Source: Psychromonas arctica DSM 14288
GTDB lineage: Bacteria > Pseudomonadota > Gammaproteobacteria > Enterobacterales > Psychromonadaceae
Assembly: GCF_000482725.1 (NCBI RefSeq)
Contig: NZ_KI519487.1
Span: 1 to 34,001 of the forward strand
Direction of reading: 5' to 3'
Length of the DNA: 34,001 nucleotides
The notes beneath the pieces are model-generated. The model searched no databases. It was given only the letters and a program-made list of their open reading frames with translations, and was not told the origin of the DNA. Shown piece by piece: positions 6,764 through 15,731 of this stretch (position 1 is the first letter of the stretch; every line of letters begins with the position of its first letter). The position numbers and the translations under genes are program-made.

Positions 6764-7569
6764 TGTCGCAGGGGCTAGAGCATAGTTTGACGTCATGGTC
6801 AGGACAAGCACTAAAACATCAAGCATCATGGATAGATGCAATTGATGCACGTGTGCGTGTGGTTTGCTCGGGGTTATTTGCGCTAGTTGTCGTTTTAAGC
6901 AGTCATTTTGTGCCGACCTTAGTCGGTTTGTTAGCTGCTTTTATACTGGTGAAGTCGAGCAAACTCAATATAAAGCGTACCTTGCGTCGAGTGATTGCGA
7001 TGGATTTGTTTATGTTAACGCTAATATGTGTTTTGCCGTTTACCACACCCGGTGATGCGATGTTTAGTGTGTTTGGTTTTGATGCTAGTTGGCAAGGTTT
7101 AGCACATGCGTTATTAATCACTATTAAAGCGAATGCGGTGTTGTTAGTGTTATTTTCATTAGTAGCAACGATGAGTGCATCAACTCTAGGGCATGCACTT
7201 GCACATCTTAAAGTACCTGATAAATTAGTTCACTTAATGTTATTTATGGTGCGTTATTTAGATGTGATCAGCCAAGAATATAAAAAGATGCGTCGTGCAA
7301 TGCAAGCGCGTGCTTTTGTATTACGCACCAATCAACATACTTGGAAAAGCATCGGTTACTTATTTGGCATGCTATTAATTCGTTCTGTAGAGCGTGCTGA
7401 ACGTATTTCAGGTGCCATGAAGTGTCGTGGTTTTTGTGGACGTTATTATCTTAACGATGATATGAAAATGCGTCGCGTAGATGCTATTTTTGGTTTTGCT
7501 TTTTTCTGTTTCTTAATACTGTTAATAGGGCTCAATATTGATGACTTATTCAAATCAACCGCTGATTAA
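6763..7569 (+). CDS. cbiQ: CbiQ, transmembrane T component of ECF cobalt transporter
   Basis: The protein has 268 residues with several hydrophobic segments between about 30 and 130 and a final one near 245-263. The cytoplasmic coupling motifs typical of ECF T components are visible as MQARAF and MKCRGF, corresponding to the two Ala-Arg-Gly-type signatures that dock onto the ATPases. The RYLDVISQEYKKMRRAM stretch lies just before the first. It would link the S component CbiM to CbiO. Its start overlaps the previous stop by one base, and its end overlaps the cbiO start by 29 bases. Confidence 0.92.
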   Translation: MSQGLEHSLTSWSGQALKHQASWIDAIDARVRVVCSGLFALVVVLSSHFVPTLVGLLAAFILVKSSKLNIKRTLRRVIAMDLFMLTLICVLPFTTPGDAMFSVFGFDASWQGLAHALLITIKANAVLLVLFSLVATMSASTLGHALAHLKVPDKLVHLMLFMVRYLDVISQEYKKMRRAMQARAFVLRTNQHTWKSIGYLFGMLLIRSVERAERISGAMKCRGFCGRYYLNDDMKMRRVDAIFGFAFFCFLILLIGLNIDDLFKSTAD

Positions 7570-8230
7570 GATAGAAAACCTTAGTTACGCTTATCCAAGG
7601 CGTGGCAGTGTATTAAAAGCCATTAACTTTGTTTTACATCGCAGTGAACGGGTTGTTATTAATGGTGATAACGGAGCAGGAAAAACGACGTTATTACATT
7701 TAATTGTTGGCCTTAAAAAAGCCAAGCAAGGTGACATTATTGGCTTTGGTGAGAACTGTAAAACTGAGAAGCAGTTTAATCAGTTACGTGCTAAGGCGGG
7801 ATTATTATTTCAAGATCCAGATGACCAGTTGTTTTGTCCAACGGTATTAGAAGACGTCATGTTCGGACCGTTAAATTTAGGGCTTACTAAGCAACAGGCG
7901 ATTGAAAAGTCATTACAAACTTTGAAACAGTTAGGCATGCAAGGGTTTGAGTCACGTATTACCCACCAACTTTCCGGTGGTGAAAAACGCATGATCACCT
8001 TAGCCAGTGTATTAGTGATGGAGCCACAAGTATTAATTTTAGATGAACCAACTAACGCATTAGATGAGAAAGCTAAAATGCGTCTTTTAAATGTGTTGCA
8101 AGCATTGCCTCAGGCAATGATCATCATCTCCCACGATAAGATATTTTCAGACCAATTAGCAACGCGCCAATTAAACCTGCAAGATGGTTTATTAACTGAA
8201 GCATCAAATCCCGCGGTCGCTGTGGCTTAA
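7541..8230 (+). CDS. cbiO: CbiO, ATP-binding subunit of ECF cobalt transporter
   Basis: An ABC ATPase of 229 residues. Visible motifs are Walker A GDNGAGKT (residues 42-49), Q-loop LLFQDPDDQ, signature LSGGEKR, Walker B VLILDEPTNALD and H-loop SHD. The YAYP motif near the N-terminus and the short length are typical of CbiO/EcfA. I use ATG 7541; a TTG one codon earlier is possible but less likely. A single ATPase gene suggests a homodimer, as in other CbiQO modules. The start lies inside cbiQ, so expression is coupled to it. Confidence 0.93.
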   Translation: MTYSNQPLIKIENLSYAYPRRGSVLKAINFVLHRSERVVINGDNGAGKTTLLHLIVGLKKAKQGDIIGFGENCKTEKQFNQLRAKAGLLFQDPDDQLFCPTVLEDVMFGPLNLGLTKQQAIEKSLQTLKQLGMQGFESRITHQLSGGEKRMITLASVLVMEPQVLILDEPTNALDEKAKMRLLNVLQALPQAMIIISHDKIFSDQLATRQLNLQDGLLTEASNPAVAVA

Positions 8231-8251
8231 GCCGCATTAGAGAGAATTAAA

Positions 8252-10093
8252 ATGAGCAGCTACATCAATAATTATAATGACCCATCACAACAGGCTATTT
8301 TTCCTTTTAGCGCGGTGCAAGGGCAACCTCTGTTTAAGTTAGCGCTATTGCTTGCAACGGTTAATCCCCTGATTGGTGGTGTATTAATTTCAGGACCTCG
8401 TGGCTGTGCTAAATCAACCTTAGCACGCGCCGTGTCAGACTTGTTGCCCGTTAAGGATGAACAGACTCCACAATTTGTCACGTTACCTTTAGGTGCAAGC
8501 GAAGAGATGCTGATAGGAACATTGGATTTAGACCATGTACTAAAAGATAAACAAGTTAAATTTTCTCCTGGCTTATTAAAAAAAGCGCATAACGGCATAT
8601 TGTATGTTGATGAAGTTAATCTGTTGCCTGATCATTTGGTTGACCAGTTATTAGACGTGGCGAGCAGCGGCGTAAATGTTGTCGAACGTGATGGTATTAG
8701 CCATGCTCATGATGCCCGTTTTACTCTAATTGGCACCATGAATCCCGATGAAGGTGAGTTGCGTCCACAATTAAAAGATCGCTTTGGTTTGATGGTTGAA
8801 TTAGATAATACGTACAGCCTCAATGAGCGTATTAATATTGTTAAAACACGACAACGTTTCGAACTTGATAAAATTGCTTTCTGTGATGATTACCAAGCAG
8901 AACAAATTTTTTTACAGCAACAAATTAGCGATGCACAGAAATTATTACCAACAGTGCAGTGTAACGATGATTGTTTAATCGAAATAGCCACGCGTTGCCA
9001 ACAAGCAAATGTAGATGGGTTGCGTGCTGATATTATGATGCATCGAGCGAGTTTGACGCATGCCGCCTGGTGTGGACGAAAAGCAGTAACCTTTGATGAT
9101 ATCGCGCAGGTTGCACCTCTTGTTTTATCGCACCGTATGCAACATGCGGGATCTCCGCCGCCGTCATCAACACCACCGTCATCTCCACAGACTGAAAAGA
9201 GCAATAATAGCGGTGGCTTTTCTCGTCCTCAAGCGCCGCAAAAAACACAATCATCACGTGAATCTAGCGTTAACCCAAGTAATAAACATAATGCGAGAGA
9301 CTCAGACGCGACTTCTGATTTGAATAATGATGGTCGTTCAGGTGAGTGGGGGGCGATGCCTGCTCAATCGGGAGAAGCTCAAAAAACTAACAGCACGCTC
9401 AATATCGAATTACCAACATTAAAAAAAAGTACATTAAGTGATGTATTTAAGCCCAACTTATTGAGCGAGCAACATAATAAAAATAAACAAGGTAAAACAA
9501 CCAAAGGTGAGAGAAAGTCAACCTTAAATAGCCACAAACCAGATTGGTTTAAAACCTTAACAACGAGTTTAGGGCAATGGCCGCCAGCGCAGTTTTCCTT
9601 TAAAAAAATTGCAACGGGTGAACAGAGGTTACACCTTATTTTATTAGATACTTCTGCTTCGACATTAAGTGATAGCTTGTCTGCTATTGCTAAATCGGTA
9701 GTGATGAATATTACCGATAGCGCTTATTTACAGCGAGATAAAATCAGTTTGTTAGGGTTTGGTAATAATAACGTCGAAACGATCATTAAAGCAGGTCGAG
9801 CACCTAAACAGGTGGCTCGTTTGTTAGATGATATTAGTGCTTTGGGTGGCACACCTTTGCGTCTTATTTTAGAAAAAGCCTCACAGAGTATTAAGCAGCT
9901 GACCCATCAATATCCTGGACTATCGTTTTTTTGTTATCTGATCACCGATGGCCGAAGCCGTGTTGATATTGCTGATTTAAAACTTAAAGTACCGACTTTA
10001 TTGATAGATATTGAAAAAGCACAGATAAAACGTGGTCGTGGAAAGTTATTAGCCCTGCAATTAGATGCCCAATATCTAGCTATACAGTGCTAG
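8252..10093 (+). CDS. ChlI-ChlD fusion, AAA+/VWA partner of the CobN chelatase
   Basis: The protein has 613 residues. The N-terminal half is a ChlI-type AAA+ ATPase: Walker A GPRGCAKST (48-56), Walker B GILYVDEVNLL (114-124), and the sensor region GTMNPDEGELRPQLKDRFG. A Pro/Ser/Asn/Lys-rich linker (about 300-430) follows. The C-terminal part is a VWA domain with MIDAS motif DTSAS (Asp466, Ser468, Ser470) and ITDGR. Such ChlI/ChlD proteins replace CobS and CobT as the ATP-driven partner of CobN in organisms that lack CobST. It follows cbiO by 21 bases and lies over 10 kb from cobN, an unusual place within the cobalt-uptake block. Magnesium chelatase is excluded by the absence of photosynthesis genes nearby and by the B12 context. 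Confidence 0.85.
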   Translation: MSSYINNYNDPSQQAIFPFSAVQGQPLFKLALLLATVNPLIGGVLISGPRGCAKSTLARAVSDLLPVKDEQTPQFVTLPLGASEEMLIGTLDLDHVLKDKQVKFSPGLLKKAHNGILYVDEVNLLPDHLVDQLLDVASSGVNVVERDGISHAHDARFTLIGTMNPDEGELRPQLKDRFGLMVELDNTYSLNERINIVKTRQRFELDKIAFCDDYQAEQIFLQQQISDAQKLLPTVQCNDDCLIEIATRCQQANVDGLRADIMMHRASLTHAAWCGRKAVTFDDIAQVAPLVLSHRMQHAGSPPPSSTPPSSPQTEKSNNSGGFSRPQAPQKTQSSRESSVNPSNKHNARDSDATSDLNNDGRSGEWGAMPAQSGEAQKTNSTLNIELPTLKKSTLSDVFKPNLLSEQHNKNKQGKTTKGERKSTLNSHKPDWFKTLTTSLGQWPPAQFSFKKIATGEQRLHLILLDTSASTLSDSLSAIAKSVVMNITDSAYLQRDKISLLGFGNNNVETIIKAGRAPKQVARLLDDISALGGTPLRLILEKASQSIKQLTHQYPGLSFFCYLITDGRSRVDIADLKLKVPTLLIDIEKAQIKRGRGKLLALQLDAQYLAIQC

Positions 10094-10140
10094 CTATAAA
10101 GCGATGAGATATCTAGCTATAAAGCGGTTAGCTATAAAGC
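10077..10140. repeat. Short direct repeats TAGCTATAAAGC
   Basis: Three exact copies of TAGCTATAAAGC start at 10091, 10114 and 10129. A related TAGCTATA starts at 10077 inside the last codons of the ChlI-ChlD gene. They fill most of the 108-base gap before cbiA. Confidence 0.8.
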
Positions 10141-10201
10141 ACCTAAAAATTCAGCATTCAAATAGGTAGCTAGTGTTATTTAACATGAAGAGATTAATTC
10201 G

Positions 10202-11683
10202 ATGAAAGAAAAAGCAAGTTGTCCGGCACTATTTTTGGCCGCTCCTGCATCAGGACAGGGTAAAACAACCATTACGTCTGCTATTGCACGCTATTTTACT
10301 GAGCAAGGCAAGGTCGTGCGTGTTTTTAAGACTGGCCCTGATTATCTTGACCCGCAAATTCTAGCGCAAGCATCACACGGGCATGTTGAACAGTTAGACA
10401 TGTGGATGGCCGGTGAAAACTACTGTCAGCAAAAATTGTATGAAGCAGCTTTAGAAGCCGACCTTATCTTAGTCGAAGGTGCGATGGGGTTATTTGATGG
10501 GGAACCCTCAAGTGCTGACTTAGCCGCTCGTTTTAATATTCCCGTTGCAATTGTGATGGATGTAAAAGGCATGGCACAAACTGCCGCCGCCGTTGCGATT
10601 GGTTTAGCTAACTTTCGTGATGACTATAGTTGCTATGGTTTAATCGCTAATAATTGTAGCAGCGAGCGTCACGCGCAATTAATTAGAGAGGCATTGGCTG
10701 AACAATTACCGTTATTAGCGTGTCTTAAAAAAGATGCTGATATTGCCTTGCCTGAACGTCATTTAGGATTAGTGCAAGCCAGTGAAGTCTTTGATGAATT
10801 AGAACAAAAATTCACATTGGGGTGCGAATGGTTAGCTGATGGTGTTAAGCGTGCTAATGGTAATGAAAGTACAGAAAAACTATTACTCACATTACCGCCA
10901 AGCGTTGATTTTTATGCCGGTGAAATCAAAAAAGTAGGCAAATTACTCGAAGGTAAAAAAATCGCCATTGCCCGTGATCTTGCTTTTAGTTTTATCTATC
11001 AAGCGAATACGCGATTATTAGAAGAGATGGGTGCAACACTGCATTATTTCTCGCCGCTAAAAGATACGCAATTACCTGACGCTGATGCTTTATGGTTACC
11101 CGGTGGATACCCTGAATTATACGCTCAGCAACTTGCGGCGAATACTCAATTACAAACACAAATTACTGGTTTTTATAATGCCGGTAAACCTGTACTCGCG
11201 GAGTGTGGTGGATTTCTTTATTGTTTAAACGAGCTGGTGGATCTTGATAACAAGCATCATAAAATGTGTGGTGTGTTAAATGGTCAAGGCAGTATGTCAG
11301 GTAAACGTGGTTGTCAGGGCATGCAAAAAGCAATGCTACCGGAAGGTGAAATACACGGCCATGCGCATCATCGATCGCGTGCGATCATGGAAGTAGATGC
11401 AATGGGGTATGGGCAACGTCAACGTCACCCTGCACCCGGTGAAGCCATTTATCGTGATAAGAAATTAACGGCGAGTTACTTACATCTATTTTTCCCGTCT
11501 AATCCAACGTTGATTGCTGATTTGTTTACCGGGAAATTACAAGCAGTGGATCAGCAAAAGCTAACAGATTGGCAGAATTATGCCGCTTCAGGCACTGATA
11601 AAAATTCTGTAGATAAAAAGCAAGCGGCTAATAAGCAGCAAGCATCTAGTCAACAGCATGCCGCTATGCAAGCTCAACAATAG
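10202..11683 (+). CDS. cbiA: Cobyrinic acid a,c-diamide synthase CbiA
   Basis: The protein has 493 residues. It amidates the a and c carboxylates of (cobalt-)cobyrinic acid with glutamine and ATP. The N-terminal synthetase domain shows the P-loop PASGQGKTT (15-23), KTGPDYLDP (near 43) and VEGAMGLFDG (near 95). The C-terminal class I glutamine amidotransferase domain shows LWLPGGYPE and the nucleophile in ECGGFLY (Cys335). HGHAHHRS and YLHLFFPSNP follow. The last 40 residues are an odd Gln/Ala/Ser-rich tail beyond the normal end of the family (about 455-460 residues). A 108-base repeat-bearing gap precedes it, and cbiD follows after 9 bases. Confidence 0.95.
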   Translation: MKEKASCPALFLAAPASGQGKTTITSAIARYFTEQGKVVRVFKTGPDYLDPQILAQASHGHVEQLDMWMAGENYCQQKLYEAALEADLILVEGAMGLFDGEPSSADLAARFNIPVAIVMDVKGMAQTAAAVAIGLANFRDDYSCYGLIANNCSSERHAQLIREALAEQLPLLACLKKDADIALPERHLGLVQASEVFDELEQKFTLGCEWLADGVKRANGNESTEKLLLTLPPSVDFYAGEIKKVGKLLEGKKIAIARDLAFSFIYQANTRLLEEMGATLHYFSPLKDTQLPDADALWLPGGYPELYAQQLAANTQLQTQITGFYNAGKPVLAECGGFLYCLNELVDLDNKHHKMCGVLNGQGSMSGKRGCQGMQKAMLPEGEIHGHAHHRSRAIMEVDAMGYGQRQRHPAPGEAIYRDKKLTASYLHLFFPSNPTLIADLFTGKLQAVDQQKLTDWQNYAASGTDKNSVDKKQAANKQQASSQQHAAMQAQQ

Positions 11684-11692
11684 GGAACGTTT

Positions 11693-12877
11693 ATGTGGCC
11701 TGAATCGAGTGAAACAGAGCAACCATTACGTAATGGTTTAACCACAGGAAGCTGCGCAACAGCTTGCTGTGTTGCTGCTGTGCGCTCATTACTGGCAAAT
11801 AAACAACCCAATAGCGTTGAAATTACCTTACCGCGTGGAGAGAAGGTTGACCTTGATATTATCAGTTACCAACCGATCGACAATGGCATTCGTACCAGCA
11901 CCATTAAAGATGCCGGTGACGACCCCGATGCCACTCACGGAGCGACCTTGTTTGTTGAACTATGTTTAACCGCTGAACAAGGTATTAAATTTAAAGCTGC
12001 TGAAGGTGTGGGTACAGTCACTCGCGAGGGTTTAGTCCTTGCCATCGGTGAACCGGCGATTAATCCTGTTCCGCGTAAAATGATGACTGGGCACCTTGAA
12101 CATTATGCGCTCGCTTATCAATATGCTGGTGGCTTTGAAGTTTCTGTTGGGATTGAAAACGGCGAGCAGATTTCTTTAAATACGATGAACAGTCGTTTGG
12201 GGATTATTGGTGGTTTATCTATTCTAGGCACAACCGGTATTGTACGTCCTTATTCCTGTGCTGCTTATATTGCTTCTATTCATCAAGGCATTGATGTTGC
12301 GCGTGCTAATAACTTCACTCATTTAGCTGCTTCGACCGGTATTGCTAGTGAGCATGCGATTAAAGAATTTTATCAAATGAATGAAGTGAGCTTAATTGAG
12401 ATGGGTGACTTTGTGGGTGCTATGTTGAAATATTTACGTCGTGAAAAAGTCGATCCTAAAACGGGTAATAGAATTCAAAAGCTCAGTATCAGTGCTGGTT
12501 TTGGTAAATTAACTAAGCTCGCAAATGGTCATTTGGACCTTAATAGTCGTCAATCCAGCATCGATTTTCAGCAGTTAGCCAATATTGCAAAATCTTTAGG
12601 CGCATCACAGGCATTACAACAACAAATTCTAGAGGCTAACACCACTATTGAAGTGTTAAATAAAACCAAAGCGGCGGGGTTAGATATTGCGACAGTTGTG
12701 TGTATGGAAGCATTAAAATTTGCCAAAACCATTGTTCATGAATCCATTGAAGTAGAGGTCTGGGCCGTTGATAGAAAAGGTTTATTTGTGGCAAATAGTT
12801 ACAATGATCGCTTTGATAAAAATGGACATCGGATTAACATATCAGACGAACAACGTAATAGTGAAAAAAAACCATGA
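11693..12877 (+). CDS. cbiD: Cobalt-precorrin-5B C1-methyltransferase CbiD
   Basis: The protein has 394 residues. CbiD adds the C1 methyl group from SAM in the oxygen-independent pathway and has no sequence likeness to the other ring methylases. The N-terminal LTTGSCATA motif (about 16-24), DDPDATHG and the central GTTGIVRPYSCAAY segment are typical. A Gly-rich SISAGFGKLTKLA stretch lies near 264. Its presence, with CbiG and CbiJ and without CobG or CobF in the window, marks the early-cobalt route. Its stop overlaps the cbiJ start (ATGA). Confidence 0.95.
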   Translation: MWPESSETEQPLRNGLTTGSCATACCVAAVRSLLANKQPNSVEITLPRGEKVDLDIISYQPIDNGIRTSTIKDAGDDPDATHGATLFVELCLTAEQGIKFKAAEGVGTVTREGLVLAIGEPAINPVPRKMMTGHLEHYALAYQYAGGFEVSVGIENGEQISLNTMNSRLGIIGGLSILGTTGIVRPYSCAAYIASIHQGIDVARANNFTHLAASTGIASEHAIKEFYQMNEVSLIEMGDFVGAMLKYLRREKVDPKTGNRIQKLSISAGFGKLTKLANGHLDLNSRQSSIDFQQLANIAKSLGASQALQQQILEANTTIEVLNKTKAAGLDIATVVCMEALKFAKTIVHESIEVEVWAVDRKGLFVANSYNDRFDKNGHRINISDEQRNSEKKP

Positions 12878-13677
12878 AAGTTCTAGTTATTGGTGGCACA
12901 GCAGATGGGCGTAAACTTGCGACTCAATTGTTTGAGTTGGGATTTGATGTGATTTATAGCATTGCTGGCATAGTGCGTAAAGCGACCGTTCCAGGGCCTG
13001 TTATTAGTGGCGGTTTCACACAATTTGGTGGTTTGGCAACTTATATTTCTGACCATAAAATTACTCATCTTATTGATGCTACCCATCCTTTTGCTGAGAC
13101 AATGAGTAATACCATTGCACAAGTGAGCAATGACCTGTCGATTCCTGCCATACGTTTTCACCGTAAGCCATGGCCTAAAACCGATAATGATTATTGGGTA
13201 GAGGTGTCTGAATGGCCTGAATTAATCGCAAAAGTGGCTCAACATCAATCCTTATTTATGACTGCAGGGCAAATCTCGCAGGATGTTATTGAACAATTGG
13301 CCAAACAAGCTAAACATCTATTATTGCGCACTGCGATGCCCGCTAAAGTAGAGCTTCCAGCTAATGTCACTTGGTTAAAAGCAATTGGACCTTTTCTACT
13401 AGAAGATGAAAAGCAGTTACTTCAAGCCTATAAAATAGATGCAATTATTAGTAAAAATAGCGGTGGTGACGCTACCTACGCAAAAATACAAGCAGCGGCA
13501 CAAGCGGGTATTCCTGTTTACCAATTTAAACGCCCACAGCTTGCGCCATTACAGTATGAGTTTGATAATGCAGCGGATTGTGTTGCCTTATTACAAACCT
13601 GCTTAACATCAATTAAATTGCCTAAATCTGCTTTCGCGTCCTCTGCGGCATCAACTGAGTTTAAAAATGAAATTTGA
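12874..13677 (+). CDS. cbiJ: Cobalt-precorrin-6A reductase CbiJ/CobK
   Basis: The protein has 267 residues. It reduces the C18-C19 double bond of (cobalt-)precorrin-6A using NAD(P)H. The N-terminal nucleotide-binding start KVLVIGGTADGRKLA, the signature LIDATHPFAETMSNTI (about 68-83), and a late KNSGGDATYAKIQAA segment identify the family. The start ATG 12874 overlaps the cbiD stop and the end overlaps cbiC by 11 bases. This supports translational coupling of the block. Confidence 0.93.
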   Translation: MKVLVIGGTADGRKLATQLFELGFDVIYSIAGIVRKATVPGPVISGGFTQFGGLATYISDHKITHLIDATHPFAETMSNTIAQVSNDLSIPAIRFHRKPWPKTDNDYWVEVSEWPELIAKVAQHQSLFMTAGQISQDVIEQLAKQAKHLLLRTAMPAKVELPANVTWLKAIGPFLLEDEKQLLQAYKIDAIISKNSGGDATYAKIQAAAQAGIPVYQFKRPQLAPLQYEFDNAADCVALLQTCLTSIKLPKSAFASSAASTEFKNEI

Positions 13678-14308
13678 TTATATCCACGATCCAAGCTTGA
13701 TCGAGAATGAAAGCTTTCGCCAAATTAGAACCTTAACAGACCTCGACCATTTATCCATAGAAGCGCAACAAGTGGTAATGCGTGTTGTACATAGCGTGGG
13801 TATTCCTGCAGTTGCTTCACAGGTTAGGTTGAGTGAACGCGCTTGCCAATCGGGTATTGAAGCATTGCAAAAAGGGGCATCAATCCTGTGTGATGTGGAG
13901 ATGGTTAAACAAGGCATCACCAAACGAATGATTAAAACGGATCCATTGTGTTTTTTAAACGCAGAAGGAGTGCCAGAACGTGCTAAAGCAACGGGCGAAA
14001 CCAGAACCATGGCAGCACTAACCGCTTGGTTACCTTATCTGCAAGGCAGTGTAGTAGTGATTGGTAATGCACCTACTGCATTGTTTCGTTTATTAGAAAT
14101 GATTGCTCAAGGAGCACCTAAACCGGCTTTGATTATTGGTATGCCCGTTGGGTTTGTCGGTGCCGCTGAATCTAAGCAAGCGTTATGGGATGTTCATCAA
14201 CAGTTAGGTATCGAATGTATCACTTTATTAGGCCGAGAAGGTGGCAGTGCTGTATCTAGCGCGAGCTGTAATGCCTTATTACGTTGTATCAAAGGAGAGT
14301 TGTATTAA
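13667..14308 (+). CDS. cbiC: Cobalt-precorrin-8 methylmutase CbiC
   Basis: The protein has 213 residues. It moves the C11 methyl group to C12 to form (cobalt-)cobyrinic acid. The expected catalytic His is His42 in RVVHSVG (the equivalent of CobH His43). The segments SILCDVEMVKQGI, ATGETRTMAA and GMPVGFVGAAESK are characteristic. It overlaps cbiJ by 11 bases at its start and cbiE-cbiT by one base at its stop. Confidence 0.95.
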   Translation: MKFDYIHDPSLIENESFRQIRTLTDLDHLSIEAQQVVMRVVHSVGIPAVASQVRLSERACQSGIEALQKGASILCDVEMVKQGITKRMIKTDPLCFLNAEGVPERAKATGETRTMAALTAWLPYLQGSVVVIGNAPTALFRLLEMIAQGAPKPALIIGMPVGFVGAAESKQALWDVHQQLGIECITLLGREGGSAVSSASCNALLRCIKGELY

Positions 14309-15729
14309 TGAGTATCATTAAAAAATTAATGAAAATGTTCGAGATTAATGTTGCTAGTAAAGTTAAATCATCGTCTAAGGCTACGCGAGAAATCGCAGTG
14401 ATTGGTTTAGGGGTGGCTGAAAATGCGATGCTCAGCGAACAAGCTTTAATCGCGCTGCAATCTGCGGATCTTGTCATTGGATCTGAGCGTCAATTATTAA
14501 CATTAGAAAAGCACTTAGCGGTACAACCTAAGATAGAAACCATAGGGGAAGGTGAGCAGCAACAAGTTGAACCTCAAACTCCGAGTTTGCCACCGAGAAC
14601 AGAAATAATCCCTAAATTAAAAGATTTGAAAGTGCTAATAGAAACCGAGCAAAAAGTGGTTGTATTAGGCTCTGGTGATCCCCTTTATTACGGTATTGGT
14701 ACTTGGATCAGCAAACACTTTAACGATGCAACAGTACGTTTTTTCCCAGCCGTTTCTAGTATTACACAAGCTTGTCATAGCCTGTCGATTGCACAGCAAG
14801 ATGTAAATGTGATCAGTCTGCATGGTCGTCCGTTGGCAAAATTGAAAGTAGCCTTAAAAGCGCAGCAAACCTTATTGCTGTTAACCGATAAAGACAGCTT
14901 GCCACATCACCTTGCGGCAGTTTGTGTAGACTCTGGGTTTGTTGATGCTGAAATCATTGTGTGTGAGCGTCTTGGTTACACAGAGCAAAAAATATCTCGA
15001 TTCACAGCACAAGCGTTATTAGAAGCGGAGTCTGAAGGCGCCTTGCAAAATTTTGATGCGTTACATGTATCTTTTGTCATTTGTGGTGCGAATAAAGGTT
15101 TCTTGCCTGAGTTCCCCGGCATTAAAGATGCTGATTTCGAAACGGGCGAGTTAGGTAGTAAAGGTATGATCAGTAAACGCGAAGTGCGTTTATCTATCTT
15201 GTCGTTATTACAACCAAGTAAAAGAGACATTATTTGGGATATTGGCGCAGGTTGTGGTGGTGTTTCGATTGAGATGGCGTATTGGCAACCTAAAGCAAAA
15301 ATTTATGCCATTGAGCATAACCAAGCGCGATTCGATTGTTTATTACTCAACAAGCAAAAGTTTGGTGTGGTTAATAATTTAAAAACTACCTTTGGACGAG
15401 CACCAGAAGCACTGACTGGCTTACCAACACCGAATAAAATATTTATTGGTGGGAGTGACGGAGCGCTTCCTGAGCTACTTGAGTCACTATGGGAAAAACT
15501 GCCAGAAGACGGACAAATTGTGGTCTCTGCCGTGATGGAAAAAACTAAATCTCAATTATTAGATTTTTACATAAAACGCAGTGATGTTAATGATAGTAAG
15601 TTAGAGACATTACAAGTTGCCGTTAATAAAAGTAGAACCTTAGGTGGTCAGCTTGCTTACCGCCCAGCATTGCCAGTGAGTTTGTTTAGCTTTATTAAAA
15701 AGAGCAATAAAGAAATAGTAGAGGAATAG
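14308..15729 (+). CDS. cbiET: CbiE-CbiT fusion: C5,C15-methyltransferase/decarboxylase
   Basis: A bifunctional protein of 473 residues, CobL-like. The N-terminal CbiE domain (about 30-240) is a tetrapyrrole methylase with VIGLG, LGSGDPLYYGIG and SLHGRP. The C-terminal CbiT domain (about 270-465) is a Rossmann methylase with motif I WDIGAGCGGVS (near 310) and GGSDGALPELL. Together they methylate C5 and C15 and remove the acetate carboxyl at ring C. I start at ATG 14308 with AAGGAGAG at 14291-14298, not the in-frame TTG 14284, which lies upstream of that ribosome binding site. The first 25 residues are a basic extension absent from most CbiE proteins. Confidence 0.94.
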   Translation: MSIIKKLMKMFEINVASKVKSSSKATREIAVIGLGVAENAMLSEQALIALQSADLVIGSERQLLTLEKHLAVQPKIETIGEGEQQQVEPQTPSLPPRTEIIPKLKDLKVLIETEQKVVVLGSGDPLYYGIGTWISKHFNDATVRFFPAVSSITQACHSLSIAQQDVNVISLHGRPLAKLKVALKAQQTLLLLTDKDSLPHHLAAVCVDSGFVDAEIIVCERLGYTEQKISRFTAQALLEAESEGALQNFDALHVSFVICGANKGFLPEFPGIKDADFETGELGSKGMISKREVRLSILSLLQPSKRDIIWDIGAGCGGVSIEMAYWQPKAKIYAIEHNQARFDCLLLNKQKFGVVNNLKTTFGRAPEALTGLPTPNKIFIGGSDGALPELLESLWEKLPEDGQIVVSAVMEKTKSQLLDFYIKRSDVNDSKLETLQVAVNKSRTLGGQLAYRPALPVSLFSFIKKSNKEIVEE

Positions 15730-15731
15730 AA

